Counted from the stretch's first letter, positions 1-8,938 are shown. The stretch: DNA of 35,796 nucleotides from Candidatus Avitreponema avistercoris (GCA_017694555.1 JADIMS010000043.1:1-35796), one strand, 5' to 3'. Translations and numbers: made by a program. Notes: a model not told the origin generated them from the sequence alone.

Positions 1-2
1 CT

Positions 3-65
3 GAGGATGCCGGGCGCCTGTTCGGTGTCCGGAAGCTGGATTACGCGCGCTTCAACCTTCTATAA
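3..65 (+). CDS. C-terminal end of an unidentified protein (partial, 5' truncated by window)
   Basis: An open frame enters from the left edge and stops at TAA (63-65), giving a 20-residue tail ending in DYARFNLL. It is the only one of the three forward frames that stops before the secG promoter, so it fits the end of an upstream gene. The tail has no motif I recognise. It does not look like the C-terminus of triosephosphate isomerase, which I recall lying near secG in Treponema pallidum. I assign no function. Confidence 0.4.
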   Translation, partial: EDAGRLFGVRKLDYARFNLL

Positions 66-103
66 AAGAAGGCATATCGGGCCGGTGTTTTTTCCGCCTT
101 TAC

Positions 104-132
104 TTGAATAAGCGCTTTTTTTTGGTTATAGT
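104..132 (+). promoter_or_regulatory. sigma-70-like promoter of the secG / V-ATPase gene train
   Basis: TTGAAT (104-109) and TATAGT (127-132) are separated by exactly 17 bases. The spacer holds a run of eight T. The -10 lies 38 bases before the secG ATG, so the transcript would carry a short leader with a Shine-Dalgarno site (GGAG, 161-164). This is the only good promoter I see before the ATPase genes, so it may drive all of them. Confidence 0.65.
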
Positions 133-170
133 TTCGGGCATCATACGTTCAGAATATTTTGGAGTTCAAT

Positions 171-566
171 ATGGGTTTGATTGGTGTCATCCTGTTGGTA
201 ATTTTTGTTCTCGTCTGTATTTTTCTGATTGCCCTTGTCCTGTTGCAAAACAGCGACGGAGACGGGTTGGGCGGGCTTTTCGGCGGCGGCAGCAATTCCG
301 CCTTCGGTTCCCGTTCGGCTTCCGTTCTGACCAAGGTAACCTATGTAACGGTTTTCTTATTCTTCCTGGTCGCGTTTTTTCTGGCGCTGGTGAATCGCTC
401 GCCGTCGGATCAGGGTTTTGAACAGGAAGCCCGTACGCAAAGAGCGGCGGAGACCCAGGAAGGCTGGTGGAATGAGACGGAAGCCGGGGATTCCGCGCCG
501 GATGCAGCGGAACCCGCTGCAGGGAATGAAGTTCCTGCGGCAGAGACTGCCGCACAGCCGGAGTAA
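171..566 (+). CDS. secG: SecG, preprotein translocase subunit, with long acidic C-terminal tail
   Basis: SecG is the small membrane subunit of the SecYEG channel and helps SecA push proteins through the inner membrane. The 131-residue product shows the family pattern: TM1 at about residues 3-25, the conserved LLQNSDGDGLGGLFGGG loop, and TM2 at about 54-75. I chose ATG 171 over the upstream in-frame TTG (159) because GGAG sits six bases before it and the upstream codons overlap that site. Most SecG proteins end soon after TM2. Here about 50 extra residues follow, rich in Ala, Glu and Pro with a WW pair near residue 100. The next gene starts 17 bases downstream, so the two are probably co-transcribed. 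Identification is firm; the role of the tail is unknown. Confidence 0.9.
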   Translation: MGLIGVILLVIFVLVCIFLIALVLLQNSDGDGLGGLFGGGSNSAFGSRSASVLTKVTYVTVFLFFLVAFFLALVNRSPSDQGFEQEARTQRAAETQEGWWNETEAGDSAPDAAEPAAGNEVPAAETAAQPE

Positions 567-583
567 GTCCCGGAAGGTGATGC

Positions 584-1060
584 ATGATTCTCGGAAAAAT
601 CTTCTCTCCGTCGATGATCAAAGTACCTTTGGAAGGGGAAGACAAAGAAGAGGTTTTTGAGGAACTTGTCGATGTATACGTCTCCCGGACGGACCGCAGT
701 CTGCGTGAAAAAATTCTTACTGCGGTGAATGAACGGGAGACCAAACTTTCTACCGGTATCAAACGGGGGATTGCCGTGCCGCATGCCCGGCTGGATGAAA
801 TCCGGGAAATTTGCGGGGTAATTGGAATTTCGCCGGCCGGGGTCGATTATGAATCCTTGGACGGACAGCCCGTGCATATCGTTTTTTTGATTTTGTCTCC
901 CGGGGGCGACTGTTTCAGTTATCTGCGGGTTTTACGCCGTTTGGCGCTTTTGATGGAAAATCCGGACTTTTATCCGGCTCTGTTGCAGGAAAAAACGGCG
1001 GAGGGCATCCACGCGGTGATTTGCCGCTTTGAGGATGCATTGACGGACGCTTTGCCGTAA
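584..1060 (+). CDS. PTS EIIA domain protein (PtsN/fructose-type, stand-alone)
   Basis: This 158-residue protein has the fold signature of the EIIA fructose/mannitol/nitrogen-regulatory family. The motif GIAVPHAR at about residues 64-71 carries the histidine that accepts phosphate from HPr or NPr, and the C-terminal half (LRVLRRLALLMENPDF) matches the family's helical region. It stands alone with no fused EIIB or EIIC and no transporter next to it, so a regulatory role like that of EIIA-Ntr is more likely than sugar uptake. ATG 584 is preceded by GGAAGG. The gene lies between secG and the first V-ATPase gene, with a gap of about 18 bases on each side. Its partner is unknown; control of the neighbouring ion pump is a guess from position. 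Confidence 0.85.
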   Translation: MILGKIFSPSMIKVPLEGEDKEEVFEELVDVYVSRTDRSLREKILTAVNERETKLSTGIKRGIAVPHARLDEIREICGVIGISPAGVDYESLDGQPVHIVFLILSPGGDCFSYLRVLRRLALLMENPDFYPALLQEKTAEGIHAVICRFEDALTDALP

Positions 1061-1078
1061 GACCGGAAGGAGAACGAC

Positions 1079-1396
1079 TTGGACGGTTCCGTGCGCGAAC
1101 AAAATGTTCTCGGCCATTTGATGGATGTGGAGCGGGAGGCTTCTTCCCTGGCGCTGGATGCACAGGCTGAGGCGGACCGCAGGCGGAATGAGGCAAAACA
1201 GCAGGCGGATGCGGATTTCCGGGCCCGGCACGAGGATTTAATCCGCGGTCTGGATGCCTGGTATGACGCGGAAAAGAAAAAAACCGACGCGGCGCTGGAA
1301 TCGGAATACCGGGAATTTGACGCGGCGCTGGAAGCCAGGCCCAAAAACACGGAAGCCTTCGACGCCTTTGTGGATTCTGTTTTTGCCGGGAAGTGA
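1079..1396 (+). CDS. V/A-type ATPase peripheral-stalk subunit, G/H-like coiled coil
   Basis: A 105-residue, highly charged, almost wholly helical protein, with Ala/Glu/Arg/Lys-rich heptad-like sequence from about residue 10 to 80. Small coiled coils of this kind (subunit G/H, ntpF-like) pair with subunit E to form the peripheral stalk of V/A-ATPases, and they usually open the operon as here. The start is TTG at 1079, preceded by GGAAGGAG with about eight bases spacing; no ATG fits better. The next gene (subunit C) starts six bases after the stop. Sequence conservation in this subunit is poor, so the call rests on shape and position. Confidence 0.7.
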   Translation: MDGSVREQNVLGHLMDVEREASSLALDAQAEADRRRNEAKQQADADFRARHEDLIRGLDAWYDAEKKKTDAALESEYREFDAALEARPKNTEAFDAFVDSVFAGK

Positions 1397-1402
1397 CGCG
1401 CC

Positions 1403-2416
1403 ATGGACAGGGTCGCTGCAGACGCTTTCGTTTATGCAAAGGCAAGCGGACTGTATGCCAAAGCCTTTGTGGGTGCCCGGGCAAAGGCTCTTTTTGAATG
1501 CAGCCACGTTTCGGATTTGTGGTCGCTGCTGTTTGCGGACGCCGTCCCGCTGGAACCGGAGAGCCGTCTCGCGCAGCTTTTGGAACGCCGTATAGCCGAA
1601 CGCGCCGCGGCCGATTTTGTGTCGCTGGTACGGATGTACGACAAACCGGATCCGCTTTCCCTTGCTATCCTTTCTTTTTATGATTGCGGCAACATTAAAA
1701 CGGCTTACCAGTCGGTGGTTTCCGGCGCGGAAAAACCGTATTTGGTGGATATTTCGCCGTTTTCCCGCCTGCATGATGCAGCCTGGCCGGATATCGGCGC
1801 CATGACGGCGGATTCGCCGTACAGCTGGTTTGACCGTGTGCCGGACGCCGGCGAGCGGGTGTCGTGGGAAAACCGGCTGGACCGCCAATATTACCGCGGC
1901 TTGTGGTCCGCTTTGCAGAGCCTTTCCCGCCGGGACCGTACTGCGGTGGAAGATCTGATCCGTGACGAAATTATTTTTCAGAATATCCTGTGGACGCTGC
2001 GGATGCGCGTCTATTACAACATGACAGAGGAAGAGATTTTGCCGATGCTGGCCGGTGCAGACGGGCCGCCGGATATGCGGGCGGCGCTGACGGAACCGGC
2101 AATGGCGGTGATGGATCTTCCGCTGGACACGCTTTCCGCATGGAAAAAGTGGAAATATTTTTCCCTGTTGAATCCGGAGACGCCTGACGGTTTTTGGGAA
2201 CTGGATCCCCGCTGGCTGGATTTACAGTGCCGGAGAAAACTTTTTCACACGGCAATGCGCCGTTTTCATCAGACACCGTTTACGGTCGGGGCATTGATTG
2301 CATTTTTTTACACCCGCCGCCTGGAAGAATATTTGATCCGGGTCGCTGCCGAAGGAATTCGGATTGGCGCCTCTGAAAATCAGATGAGCGAATTCGTGGA
2401 GGACTTTGATGCTTAG
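1403..2416 (+). CDS. atpC: V/A-type ATPase subunit C (central-stalk socket, d-like)
   Basis: Subunit C is the funnel-shaped socket that connects the D/F central shaft to the membrane c-ring. The 337-residue length fits the family (about 320-350). The C-terminal stretch TRRLEEYLIRVAAEGIR matches the conserved end of archaeal and Thermus subunit C, where a Glu-rich helix is followed by an Ile-Arg-Ile core. The rest is alpha-helical with no membrane segment. Its stop overlaps the start of subunit I by eight bases, so translation is probably coupled. The position between the G/H-like gene and subunit I is typical. The central part is diverged, but context makes the assignment safe. Confidence 0.85.
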   Translation: MDRVAADAFVYAKASGLYAKAFVGARAKALFECSHVSDLWSLLFADAVPLEPESRLAQLLERRIAERAAADFVSLVRMYDKPDPLSLAILSFYDCGNIKTAYQSVVSGAEKPYLVDISPFSRLHDAAWPDIGAMTADSPYSWFDRVPDAGERVSWENRLDRQYYRGLWSALQSLSRRDRTAVEDLIRDEIIFQNILWTLRMRVYYNMTEEEILPMLAGADGPPDMRAALTEPAMAVMDLPLDTLSAWKKWKYFSLLNPETPDGFWELDPRWLDLQCRRKLFHTAMRRFHQTPFTVGALIAFFYTRRLEEYLIRVAAEGIRIGASENQMSEFVEDFDA

Positions 2417-4379
2417 GACTGCGCCCATGAAAATGGCGGAGCTGATGATACTCCGCGAGGATATTGACCGCGTATTGGAATACATCGGGAAAAAAGCCGA
2501 TTTCCAGCCGCAGCAGGATGTTTCTCCGCAGCCTTCGGGGGAAGGCGTTCATGCCCGGATTCTGGAGCGGCTGAAGGATTGCCGCGCATATCTGGGTATT
2601 CCCGACGCAGAAGAGTATGCCGCTTCCGCCACGCTGCCATCCGCCGCGGATGAAGAAGCGGCGTTGAAACTCATTGCGGCGGCCGATGACCTGCGCCGCC
2701 GGGAAACCCGGTGTACGGAGAACAGCCGCCGGTTGTCTGCGGCTTACACCGAAGCGCATGCTTTTGCCAATCTGAAGGTTTCCTATTCGGAACTGGAACA
2801 TTTAACGTTTTTGACATTCCGTATCGGAAAAATCGATCCGGCTGTCTTTGATTCCCTGCAGGCCGCTTTGGGCGACCGCGCCGTATTGGTTGCGCTGGGC
2901 GATGACAAAAGCCGTATTCTGGCCGCTTCGTCCAAAAAAGGCCGCTTTGCGCTGGACAGCGAGCTGAAGCGCTTCGGTTTTGTGCAGCTGGAAATTGCCA
3001 AGGATTTCAAAGGCGTTCCCGCCGGCGTGCTGGAAGGCCTGGAAAAGCAGGTGCAGGAAGCCGGGGAAGAGGCGGCTGCCGTCGCTGCGGAAAAACAGGC
3101 TTTTTGCGGGCAAAACCGGGAAAAACTGCTTTCCCTGCTGCAAGTGTTTTCCCTGGAAACGCAGATTGCCGGGATCCGGGATAAGCTGGAATCCACGCAG
3201 ATGGTCTTCCGGCTTTCCGGCTGGATTCCGGCGGAAGACGGGCCGAAACTTATGCGGGATTTGGACGAATTGACCGAAGGGCGGGTGGCTATCCGTCTGT
3301 ACACTCCGTCCGAAGTTCCTTCTGTGCAAAGCGGGCAGGAAAAGGTTCCCGTGCGTTTTAAGCACAATGCTTTCACAAAAAGCTTTGAGCGCATGGTATT
3401 CAGCTATGGCGCGCCGTTATACGGCACAATCGATCCGACGCCGCTGGTGGCTTTCTTTTTCACGCTGCTTTTCGGCATCATGTTCGGCGACTTGGGGCAG
3501 GGGCTGGTGTTTTTCTGCCTCGGGCTTGTGCTGAATACGGGGAAAGTGCCGCTGCTCCGCAAATGGCAGAAATTCGGCCCGATTTTTATCGGAATCGGCT
3601 GCTCTTCTATGCTGATGGGGCTGCTGACCGGTGAATTTTTTGCCAACGGGGACGTGCTTGTTCCATTCAGCCGCTGGATAACCGGATTTTTCGGAGCTCC
3701 GCGGGATCATATCCTGCATTTGATGCCGTCCGCCGATTCCGTGGGCAAGCTGATGATGTTTTTCGGCTTTACGCTGTGCGTGGGTTTTTTGATTAATTCC
3801 ATCGGCTTGATCCTGAATATCGTGAATCTGTTTTCGCTGGGCAAACCGGCGCAGGCAATATTCAGCAAAACCGGAATTTGCGGCGCATGGTTTTTCTGGT
3901 ATGCGGTTTTTCTGGCGGTCCGGGTGGCGTTTTTTGGCGGTCATCCGCACATAGCCGACTGGATTCTGCTTGCCCTGCCGCTGGCCGGTTTGTTTTTTGC
4001 CTCCCCGCTGACGCGGCTTCTGGAGCACGAAGACAAAGTGTTGGAAAACGGTGTGTTTGCAGCCGTAATTGAAGGGGTTGTGGAACTTTTGGAAACCATT
4101 TCCACGTATATTTCCAACTCGGTCAGCTTTTTGCGGGTGGGCGCTTTTGCGCTTTCCCATGCCGTGCTGAGTTATATCGTCTTTACGATGACGAATCTTG
4201 TCGGCGGTGCGGGCGGTCTGGCGGTTATGCTGTTCGGCAATTGCGTCATCATCGTGCTGGAAGGAATGATTGTGGCCATTCAGGTTATCCGGCTGCAATA
4301 TTATGAATTCTTTTCCAAATTTTTTACGGAAACCGGACGGGAATTTACGCCTTTCCGCTTTAAATATAAGACAAACTGA
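2409..4379 (+). CDS. atpI: V/A-type ATPase subunit I (membrane stator, a-like)
   Basis: Subunit I anchors the peripheral stalks in the membrane and forms the two half-channels for the moving ion. The 656-residue protein has a soluble N-terminal half (about 1-330) with coiled-coil parts, then a C-terminal membrane half with roughly seven to eight segments. Diagnostic motifs are the first membrane helix with PTPLVAFFFTLLFGIMFGD and the later SFLRVGAFALSHAVL, which carries the conserved Arg facing the c-ring glutamate. I chose ATG 2409, not the TTG at 2406: GGAGG at 2399-2403 gives five to six bases spacing. It overlaps the end of subunit C by eight bases. Confidence 0.95.
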   Translation: MLRTAPMKMAELMILREDIDRVLEYIGKKADFQPQQDVSPQPSGEGVHARILERLKDCRAYLGIPDAEEYAASATLPSAADEEAALKLIAAADDLRRRETRCTENSRRLSAAYTEAHAFANLKVSYSELEHLTFLTFRIGKIDPAVFDSLQAALGDRAVLVALGDDKSRILAASSKKGRFALDSELKRFGFVQLEIAKDFKGVPAGVLEGLEKQVQEAGEEAAAVAAEKQAFCGQNREKLLSLLQVFSLETQIAGIRDKLESTQMVFRLSGWIPAEDGPKLMRDLDELTEGRVAIRLYTPSEVPSVQSGQEKVPVRFKHNAFTKSFERMVFSYGAPLYGTIDPTPLVAFFFTLLFGIMFGDLGQGLVFFCLGLVLNTGKVPLLRKWQKFGPIFIGIGCSSMLMGLLTGEFFANGDVLVPFSRWITGFFGAPRDHILHLMPSADSVGKLMMFFGFTLCVGFLINSIGLILNIVNLFSLGKPAQAIFSKTGICGAWFFWYAVFLAVRVAFFGGHPHIADWILLALPLAGLFFASPLTRLLEHEDKVLENGVFAAVIEGVVELLETISTYISNSVSFLRVGAFALSHAVLSYIVFTMTNLVGGAGGLAVMLFGNCVIIVLEGMIVAIQVIRLQYYEFFSKFFTETGREFTPFRFKYKTN

Positions 4380-4421
4380 GATAAAACAAAGGAAACGAAA
4401 ACCGGAAGGAAGGAGTTTGCA

Positions 4422-4721
4422 ATGAATAAGAAAGCCGTTTTGATTCTGATCTGCCTCGCTGTGTCCGTCTGCGGATTGTTTGCCCAGAGCGCTGAAGCGC
4501 CTGCGGCGTCTTCTGCCGGCCTGAAGTACATCGCGGCCGCAGTTGCGGTAGGCATCGCATGCATCGCCGGCGGAATGGCGGTAGGACGCATCGGCGCGGC
4601 GGCCATGGGCGCCATGAGCGAAAATGCGGAACTTTCCGGCAAGGCGCTGCCGTTCGTCGGATTGGCGGAAGGTATTTGCCTTTGGGGATTCCTGGTGGCA
4701 CTGCTGATTATCCTGCTCTGA
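4422..4721 (+). CDS. atpK: V/A-type ATPase subunit K (c-ring proteolipid) with signal-peptide-like N-terminus
   Basis: This is the proteolipid that forms the rotating ring and carries the ion. The 99-residue product starts with what looks like a cleavable signal peptide (MNKKAVLILICLAVSVCGLFAQS). It then has a single hairpin of two membrane helices: a Gly/Ala-rich first helix (about 34-60) and a second helix with VGLAEGICLWGF, in which the Glu is the ion-binding carboxylate. The ring therefore uses single-hairpin units, unlike the double hairpin of Enterococcus NtpK, and resembles the Thermus subunit as I remember it. GGAAGGAAGGAG lies seven bases before the ATG, an unusually strong site that suits a subunit needed in many copies. 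H+ versus Na+ cannot be settled by eye. Confidence 0.92.
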   Translation: MNKKAVLILICLAVSVCGLFAQSAEAPAASSAGLKYIAAAVAVGIACIAGGMAVGRIGAAAMGAMSENAELSGKALPFVGLAEGICLWGFLVALLIILL

Positions 4722-4722
4722 C

Positions 4723-5064
4723 GTGAAATACTGTGTCATTGGAGGACGCGGCGTTGTCCTCGGATTCCGTCTTGTCGGTGTGGAAGGCATTATCGTACAC
4801 AACCGGGAAGAAGCAAAAGACGCTTTCTTTTCGGTGACCGGCCGCGGCAGCCGGTTGGCCGCCGGTGTCCCGTCGGAAGAGGAACGGCCGAAAGTGCTGA
4901 TTCTCACCGAAGATGTGGTTTCCATGTTGGAAGAGGAAGTCCGGGACTGGCAAATGAAAGCGGATTATCCTCTGATTGTGGAAATTCCCGGACTCCACGG
5001 GCATCTGGAAGGGCGGAAATCCCTGACGGATTCGATCCGCGAGGCCATCGGGATTCGTGTTTAG
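4723..5064 (+). CDS. atpF: V/A-type ATPase subunit F (central shaft)
   Basis: Subunit F sits on the central shaft with subunit D. The 113-residue length and the sequence fit: an N-terminal strand MKYCVIGGRGVVLGFRLVG, a middle strand KVLILTEDVV, and LIVEIPG followed by a C-terminal amphipathic helix (DSIREAIGIRV), all in the usual order. The start is GTG at 4723, one base after the stop of subunit K, with no clear Shine-Dalgarno site, so initiation probably depends on ribosomes finishing K. A strong hairpin follows the stop. Confidence 0.92.
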   Translation: MKYCVIGGRGVVLGFRLVGVEGIIVHNREEAKDAFFSVTGRGSRLAAGVPSEEERPKVLILTEDVVSMLEEEVRDWQMKADYPLIVEIPGLHGHLEGRKSLTDSIREAIGIRV

Positions 5065-5066
5065 GG

Positions 5067-5087
5067 CGTTTCCCGCGCCGGGAAACG
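5067..5087 (+). other. perfect 9-bp hairpin between subunit F and subunit E genes
   Basis: CGTTTCCCG and CGGGAAACG form a perfect nine-base-pair stem with a three-base loop, starting two bases after the subunit F stop. No T-run follows directly; the T-rich stretch (5099-5105) comes about a dozen bases later, just before the subunit E ATG. A classical terminator is therefore unlikely. It could be an RNA processing or stability element, or a weak attenuator that sets the ratio of ring and shaft subunits to catalytic subunits. Confidence 0.6.
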
Positions 5088-5105
5088 GAAAATGGTTTCT
5101 TTTTT

Positions 5106-5738
5106 ATGGAAGAACTTCGTTCAACAGAGATTCTGGACAAGGAAATCCGCGAGGATGCCCGGCGTAAAGCCGAAAAAATCCTGAAAGAAGCGGAGATCGA
5201 CTGCCGGGAAATCGGGCAGAAAACGGAAGCACGCTTTGCGGAAGATGAACAGCAGCAAAAGGCGGAATACGGGCGGCGGCTGGAAGAGTACCGCTATGAC
5301 CGCCGGGCTGCGGTTCCGCTGGAAAAAGAACGCCGTTTGATTGCGTTTATTGATCATGCCGTGCAGGAAGCGTTGGACAGCTGGTTTGCACGGGCCGGAA
5401 CAGAAAAAAAACTGGCTGCGCTGCGGGCGCTGGCAGAACGGTATGCCCCGCTGGTGCCTGCCGGGAATCTTGCAGCGGGTTACCGGGGGATTCCGGAAAA
5501 GGACGTGACGGCGCTGATTTCGGATGTATTCCGCTCCACCGCTTCTGTCCGGGAGTTTTCGGAAGCGGAAGCCAAACAGCACGGCTTTTCGGAAGGTTTT
5601 CTCCTCCGCTCGGAGGATGGTTCCGTATTTTGCCGGGTGACTTGCGGGGAGCTGCGGGACGAAATTCTGCGCAATCACCGGGAAGAGTTGGCAGTCCGGC
5701 TTTTTGGGGCGGACATTTTGACTGCCGACCGCACATAG
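5106..5738 (+). CDS. atpE: V/A-type ATPase subunit E (peripheral stalk)
   Basis: Subunit E forms the peripheral stalk with the G/H subunit and caps the A/B head. The 210-residue protein has a long charged N-terminal helix (about 5-90, with DARRKAEKILKEAE typical of the family) and a globular C-terminal domain containing SEDGSVFCRVTCGELRDE, close to the conserved GG(V)xxxxxDGxIxxxNTxExRL-type ending. There is no Shine-Dalgarno site before ATG 5106; the preceding bases are TTTCTTTTTT, a U-rich lead that may use ribosomal protein S1. The subunit A gene starts nine bases after the stop. Confidence 0.9.
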   Translation: MEELRSTEILDKEIREDARRKAEKILKEAEIDCREIGQKTEARFAEDEQQQKAEYGRRLEEYRYDRRAAVPLEKERRLIAFIDHAVQEALDSWFARAGTEKKLAALRALAERYAPLVPAGNLAAGYRGIPEKDVTALISDVFRSTASVREFSEAEAKQHGFSEGFLLRSEDGSVFCRVTCGELRDEILRNHREELAVRLFGADILTADRT

Positions 5739-5747
5739 GAGCGCACC

Positions 5748-7532
5748 GTGGGCATGACTGAAATCGAAGGAAGGGTGACCAGAATTTCCGGGCCGATTGT
5801 GTATGCGGAAGGCTTGGACGCCTGTGCGTTGTACGACGTGGTGGAAGTGGGCGAACGTGCCGTGACCGGTGAGATTATCCGCATGAAGCATGGCATGGCG
5901 ACGCTGCAGGTATACGAAGACGTAACCGGCATGACAATCGGCGAAAAAGTGATTTCGCGCCGCCGTCCGCTTTCCGTCAAACTCGGTCCCGGACTGATTG
6001 GTACGATTTACGACGGAATTCAACGGCCGCTGGAAAGGCTGTTTTTGGATACCGGCGCTTTTTTGCAGGCCGGCGTGCGGAGCGAACCGCTGGACTTGGA
6101 AAAGCGCTGGAATTTTCAGCCGGCGGATGGCGTGCAGTCCGGCTGTGCGATTTTTCCGGGAATGCCTCTGGGTACGGTGCAGGAAACCGCTTCGGTACAG
6201 CATTCCATTCTGGTGCCGCCGTTTATCCGGGGCAGGGTTCTTACCGCGTTTTCCGGCGCCGGGGAATATACGGCGGACGGGGAAATCGGCGAAACGGAAT
6301 TGGGGGAAAAAATCCGGCTCTCCCACTATTGGCCGGTACGTTCGCCCCGTCCGAGCGCCCGGAAGCTGGCGGTTTCCGAGCCGCTGCTCACCGGACAGCG
6401 GGTAATCGACGTTTTCTTTCCGATTGCCAAAGGCGGCACGGCGGCGATTCCCGGCGGATTCGGTACAGGTAAAACCATGACGCAGCACGCCATTGCAAAA
6501 TGGTGCGATGCGGACATTATCGTATACATCGGCTGCGGCGAACGCGGCAACGAAATGACCGACGTGCTGACGGAGTTTCCCGGTCTTATCGATCCGCGGA
6601 CAGGCCGTTCCCTGATGGAACGCACGATTCTGATTGCCAACACGTCGAATATGCCGGTGGCTGCCCGCGAAGTTTCGCTGTATTCGGGTATTACGCTGGC
6701 GGAGTATTACCGCGATATGGGGCTGGATGTGGCCATTATGGCGGACTCAACCAGCCGCTGGGCAGAAGCGCTGCGCGAGCTTTCCGGCCGCATGGAGGAA
6801 ATGCCCGCAGAAGAAGGTTATCCGGCTTACCTGCCTACCCGGCTGGCGGAATTCTACGAACGCGCCGGCCAGGTGAACACAATGGCAGGAAAAACCGGAT
6901 CGGTGACGCTGATCGGCGCAGTTTCCCCGGCGGGCGGCGACTTTTCGGAGCCGGTTACCCAACACACCAAGCGGTTTATCCGCTGTTTTTGGGCGCTGGA
7001 CCGCGACCTGGCAAATGCGCGCCATTATCCGGCGATTGGCTGGATCGAGTCATATTCGGAATATGCGGAAGAAGTCAAACCCTGGTGGGATAAACTGGAT
7101 CCGCGCTGGAGCGCAGTCCGTATGCAGGCGCTGGAGCTGCTGAAGAAAGAACAGCGTTTGCAGCAAATCGTGCGCCTGATCGGGCCGGACGCCCTGCCGG
7201 ACAGCGAGCGGATTATTCTGGTTGTGGCAGAGATGATCAAAAACGGATTTTTGCAGCAAAGCGCCTTTGATGACGCCGACATGTATTCGGTGCCGGAAAA
7301 GCAGCTGCTGATTCTTTCGATTATGATGTCGTTTTACCGCCGCGCAGCCGGAATTATCCGTAACGGCTGCCCGCTTGCAAAAATCACGGCGCTTCCCTGC
7401 CGGGAAAGCATCGTCCGCATCAAGACGGCGTGTACAAACAAAGATATTGCCGGCATTCATGCCGTTGAGGAGCAAATGAATCAGCAGCTGGATGAACTGG
7501 ACAGACTGTACCGGAAGGCGGGTGTCGTATGA
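5748..7532 (+). CDS. atpA: V/A-type ATPase catalytic subunit A
   Basis: Catalytic subunit of the V1/A1 head; hydrolyses or makes ATP. The 594-residue length includes the extra bulge domain that separates V/A-type A subunits from F-type beta. The P-loop is GGFGTGKT at about residues 235-242, followed by [10 protein letters not shown] with the catalytic Glu, and by [14 protein letters not shown] and [10 protein letters not shown], all hallmark motifs. The start is GTG 5748, with AGGAG six bases upstream; the internal ATG at 5754 is also possible but badly spaced. The last four bases overlap the subunit B start (ATGA). Confidence 0.97.
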   Translation: MGMTEIEGRVTRISGPIVYAEGLDACALYDVVEVGERAVTGEIIRMKHGMATLQVYEDVTGMTIGEKVISRRRPLSVKLGPGLIGTIYDGIQRPLERLFLDTGAFLQAGVRSEPLDLEKRWNFQPADGVQSGCAIFPGMPLGTVQETASVQHSILVPPFIRGRVLTAFSGAGEYTADGEIGETELGEKIRLSHYWPVRSPRPSARKLAVSEPLLTGQRVIDVFFPIAKGGTAAIPGGFGTGKTMTQHAIAKWCDADIIVYIGCGERGNEMTDVLTEFPGLIDPRTGRSLMERTILIANTSNMPVAAREVSLYSGITLAEYYRDMGLDVAIMADSTSRWAEALRELSGRMEEMPAEEGYPAYLPTRLAEFYERAGQVNTMAGKTGSVTLIGAVSPAGGDFSEPVTQHTKRFIRCFWALDRDLANARHYPAIGWIESYSEYAEEVKPWWDKLDPRWSAVRMQALELLKKEQRLQQIVRLIGPDALPDSERIILVVAEMIKNGFLQQSAFDDADMYSVPEKQLLILSIMMSFYRRAAGIIRNGCPLAKITALPCRESIVRIKTACTNKDIAGIHAVEEQMNQQLDELDRLYRKAGVV

Positions 7533-8938
7533 ATGGAGTGGAATACCGGGGGCTGTCTTCTGTAGACGGGCCGATCGTGGTTGTGAACCGCCGCGAAAAT
7601 GTTTTTTACAACGAAATTGCCGCCGTGCATGACGCCGAAGGAAATATCCGGACCGGCCGTATCATCGATATGTCGGAACAATATTGCGTTGTGCAGATTT
7701 TCGGCTCCACATCCGGACTGAGTTTGCAGGACGCATCGGTGGAATTCCTGGAAAGCCCGATGGAAATCCGGGTGTCGGAAGAGCTGTTGGGGCGTATATT
7801 CAACGGATTGGGAAAGCCGATCGACGGTTACCCGGAGCTGTACGCTTCCGGAATGCGGAACGTAAACGGATGCCCCATCAATCCGTTTGCGCGCGTATAT
7901 CCCCGTGACTTTATCCAGACGGGTATTTCTGCCATCGACGGGATGAATACGCTGATCCGCGGACAAAAGCTGCCGGTGTTTTCCGGCAACGGATTGCCGC
8001 ATAACCGTTTGACGGCGCAGATTATCCGCCAGGCTAAAATCCGTTCGCAGAACGAAGGATTTGTCATGGTATTCGCCGGAATGGGCATCAAATACGACGT
8101 GGCGCGTTTTTTCATCGATTCGTTTGAAAAGTCCGGCGTGTTGTCCAAGGTTGTCATGTTCCTTTCGCTGGCCGATGCGCCTTCCATTGAGCGTATCATC
8201 ACGCCGCGCTGCGCCCTGACCGCCGCCGAGTATCTGGCTTACGAAAAGGGAATGCACGTGCTGGTGGTGCTGACCGACATGACAAACTATTGCGAGGCGC
8301 TGCGTGAAATTTCAACCACGCGCGGCGAGGTTCCCGGACGCAAAGGCTATCCGGGCTATTTGTATTCGGATTTGGCCGAGCTGTATGAGCGCGCGGGAAA
8401 AATCAAGGGATCGGAAGGTTCCATCACGCAGATTCCGATTCTGACCATGCCGAACGACGATATTTCCCATCCGATTCCCGATTTGACGGGGTACATCACC
8501 GAAGGGCAGATCGTCCTGGACCGCGAGCTTTCGCAGAAAGGCGTGTATCCGCCGGTGGCCGGTTTGCCGAGCCTTTCGCGCCTGATGAAAGACGGCATCG
8601 GCGAAGGCATGACGCGGGAAGACCACAAAGAACTTTCCAGCCAGCTGTTTGCTTCGTATTCGAAAGTGAAAAGCGTCCGCAGCCTGGCTTCAATTATCGG
8701 GGAAGAAGAACTCAGCAGCACGGATCAGGAATATCTCCGTTTCGGGGACCGCTTTGAGCAGGAATTCCTTTCGCAGGGCGAATTTGAAAACCGCAGCATT
8801 GAGCAGACGCTGGATCTCGGCTGGAAGCTGCTCAAACTTTTGCCGGAAGAAGATTTGCTGCGTATCCGGCCGGAACTGGTACAAAAATACCTGCCGGAGG
8901 ATGCACAGGAAGAAACAGCCGGGGAGGGGCAGGACTGA
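7529..8938 (+). CDS. atpB: V/A-type ATPase regulatory subunit B
   Basis: Subunit B alternates with A in the head hexamer and supplies the arginine finger. The 469-residue protein has the degenerate nucleotide loop [14 protein letters not shown] in place of a true P-loop, then [28 protein letters not shown] and [12 protein letters not shown]. These are diagnostic for V/A-type B rather than F-type alpha. The ATG overlaps the subunit A stop (ATGA), and the TGA overlaps the subunit D ATG, so A, B and D are translationally coupled and should be made in matched amounts. Confidence 0.97.
   Translation: MNGVEYRGLSSVDGPIVVVNRRENVFYNEIAAVHDAEGNIRTGRIIDMSEQYCVVQIFGSTSGLSLQDASVEFLESPMEIRVSEELLGRIFNGLGKPIDGYPELYASGMRNVNGCPINPFARVYPRDFIQTGISAIDGMNTLIRGQKLPVFSGNGLPHNRLTAQIIRQAKIRSQNEGFVMVFAGMGIKYDVARFFIDSFEKSGVLSKVVMFLSLADAPSIERIITPRCALTAAEYLAYEKGMHVLVVLTDMTNYCEALREISTTRGEVPGRKGYPGYLYSDLAELYERAGKIKGSEGSITQIPILTMPNDDISHPIPDLTGYITEGQIVLDRELSQKGVYPPVAGLPSLSRLMKDGIGEGMTREDHKELSSQLFASYSKVKSVRSLASIIGEEELSSTDQEYLRFGDRFEQEFLSQGEFENRSIEQTLDLGWKLLKLLPEEDLLRIRPELVQKYLPEDAQEETAGEGQD

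Noticed and set aside
3417-4925. Minus-strand ORF of 502 residues across subunits I, K and F
   Set aside because: It is antisense to three genes with clear family motifs and is low-complexity His/Gln/Arg-rich. It is a shadow of high-GC coding sequence.
5121-6488. Minus-strand ORF of 455 residues across subunits E and A
   Set aside because: Antisense shadow of well-supported ATPase genes; no domain or start signal.
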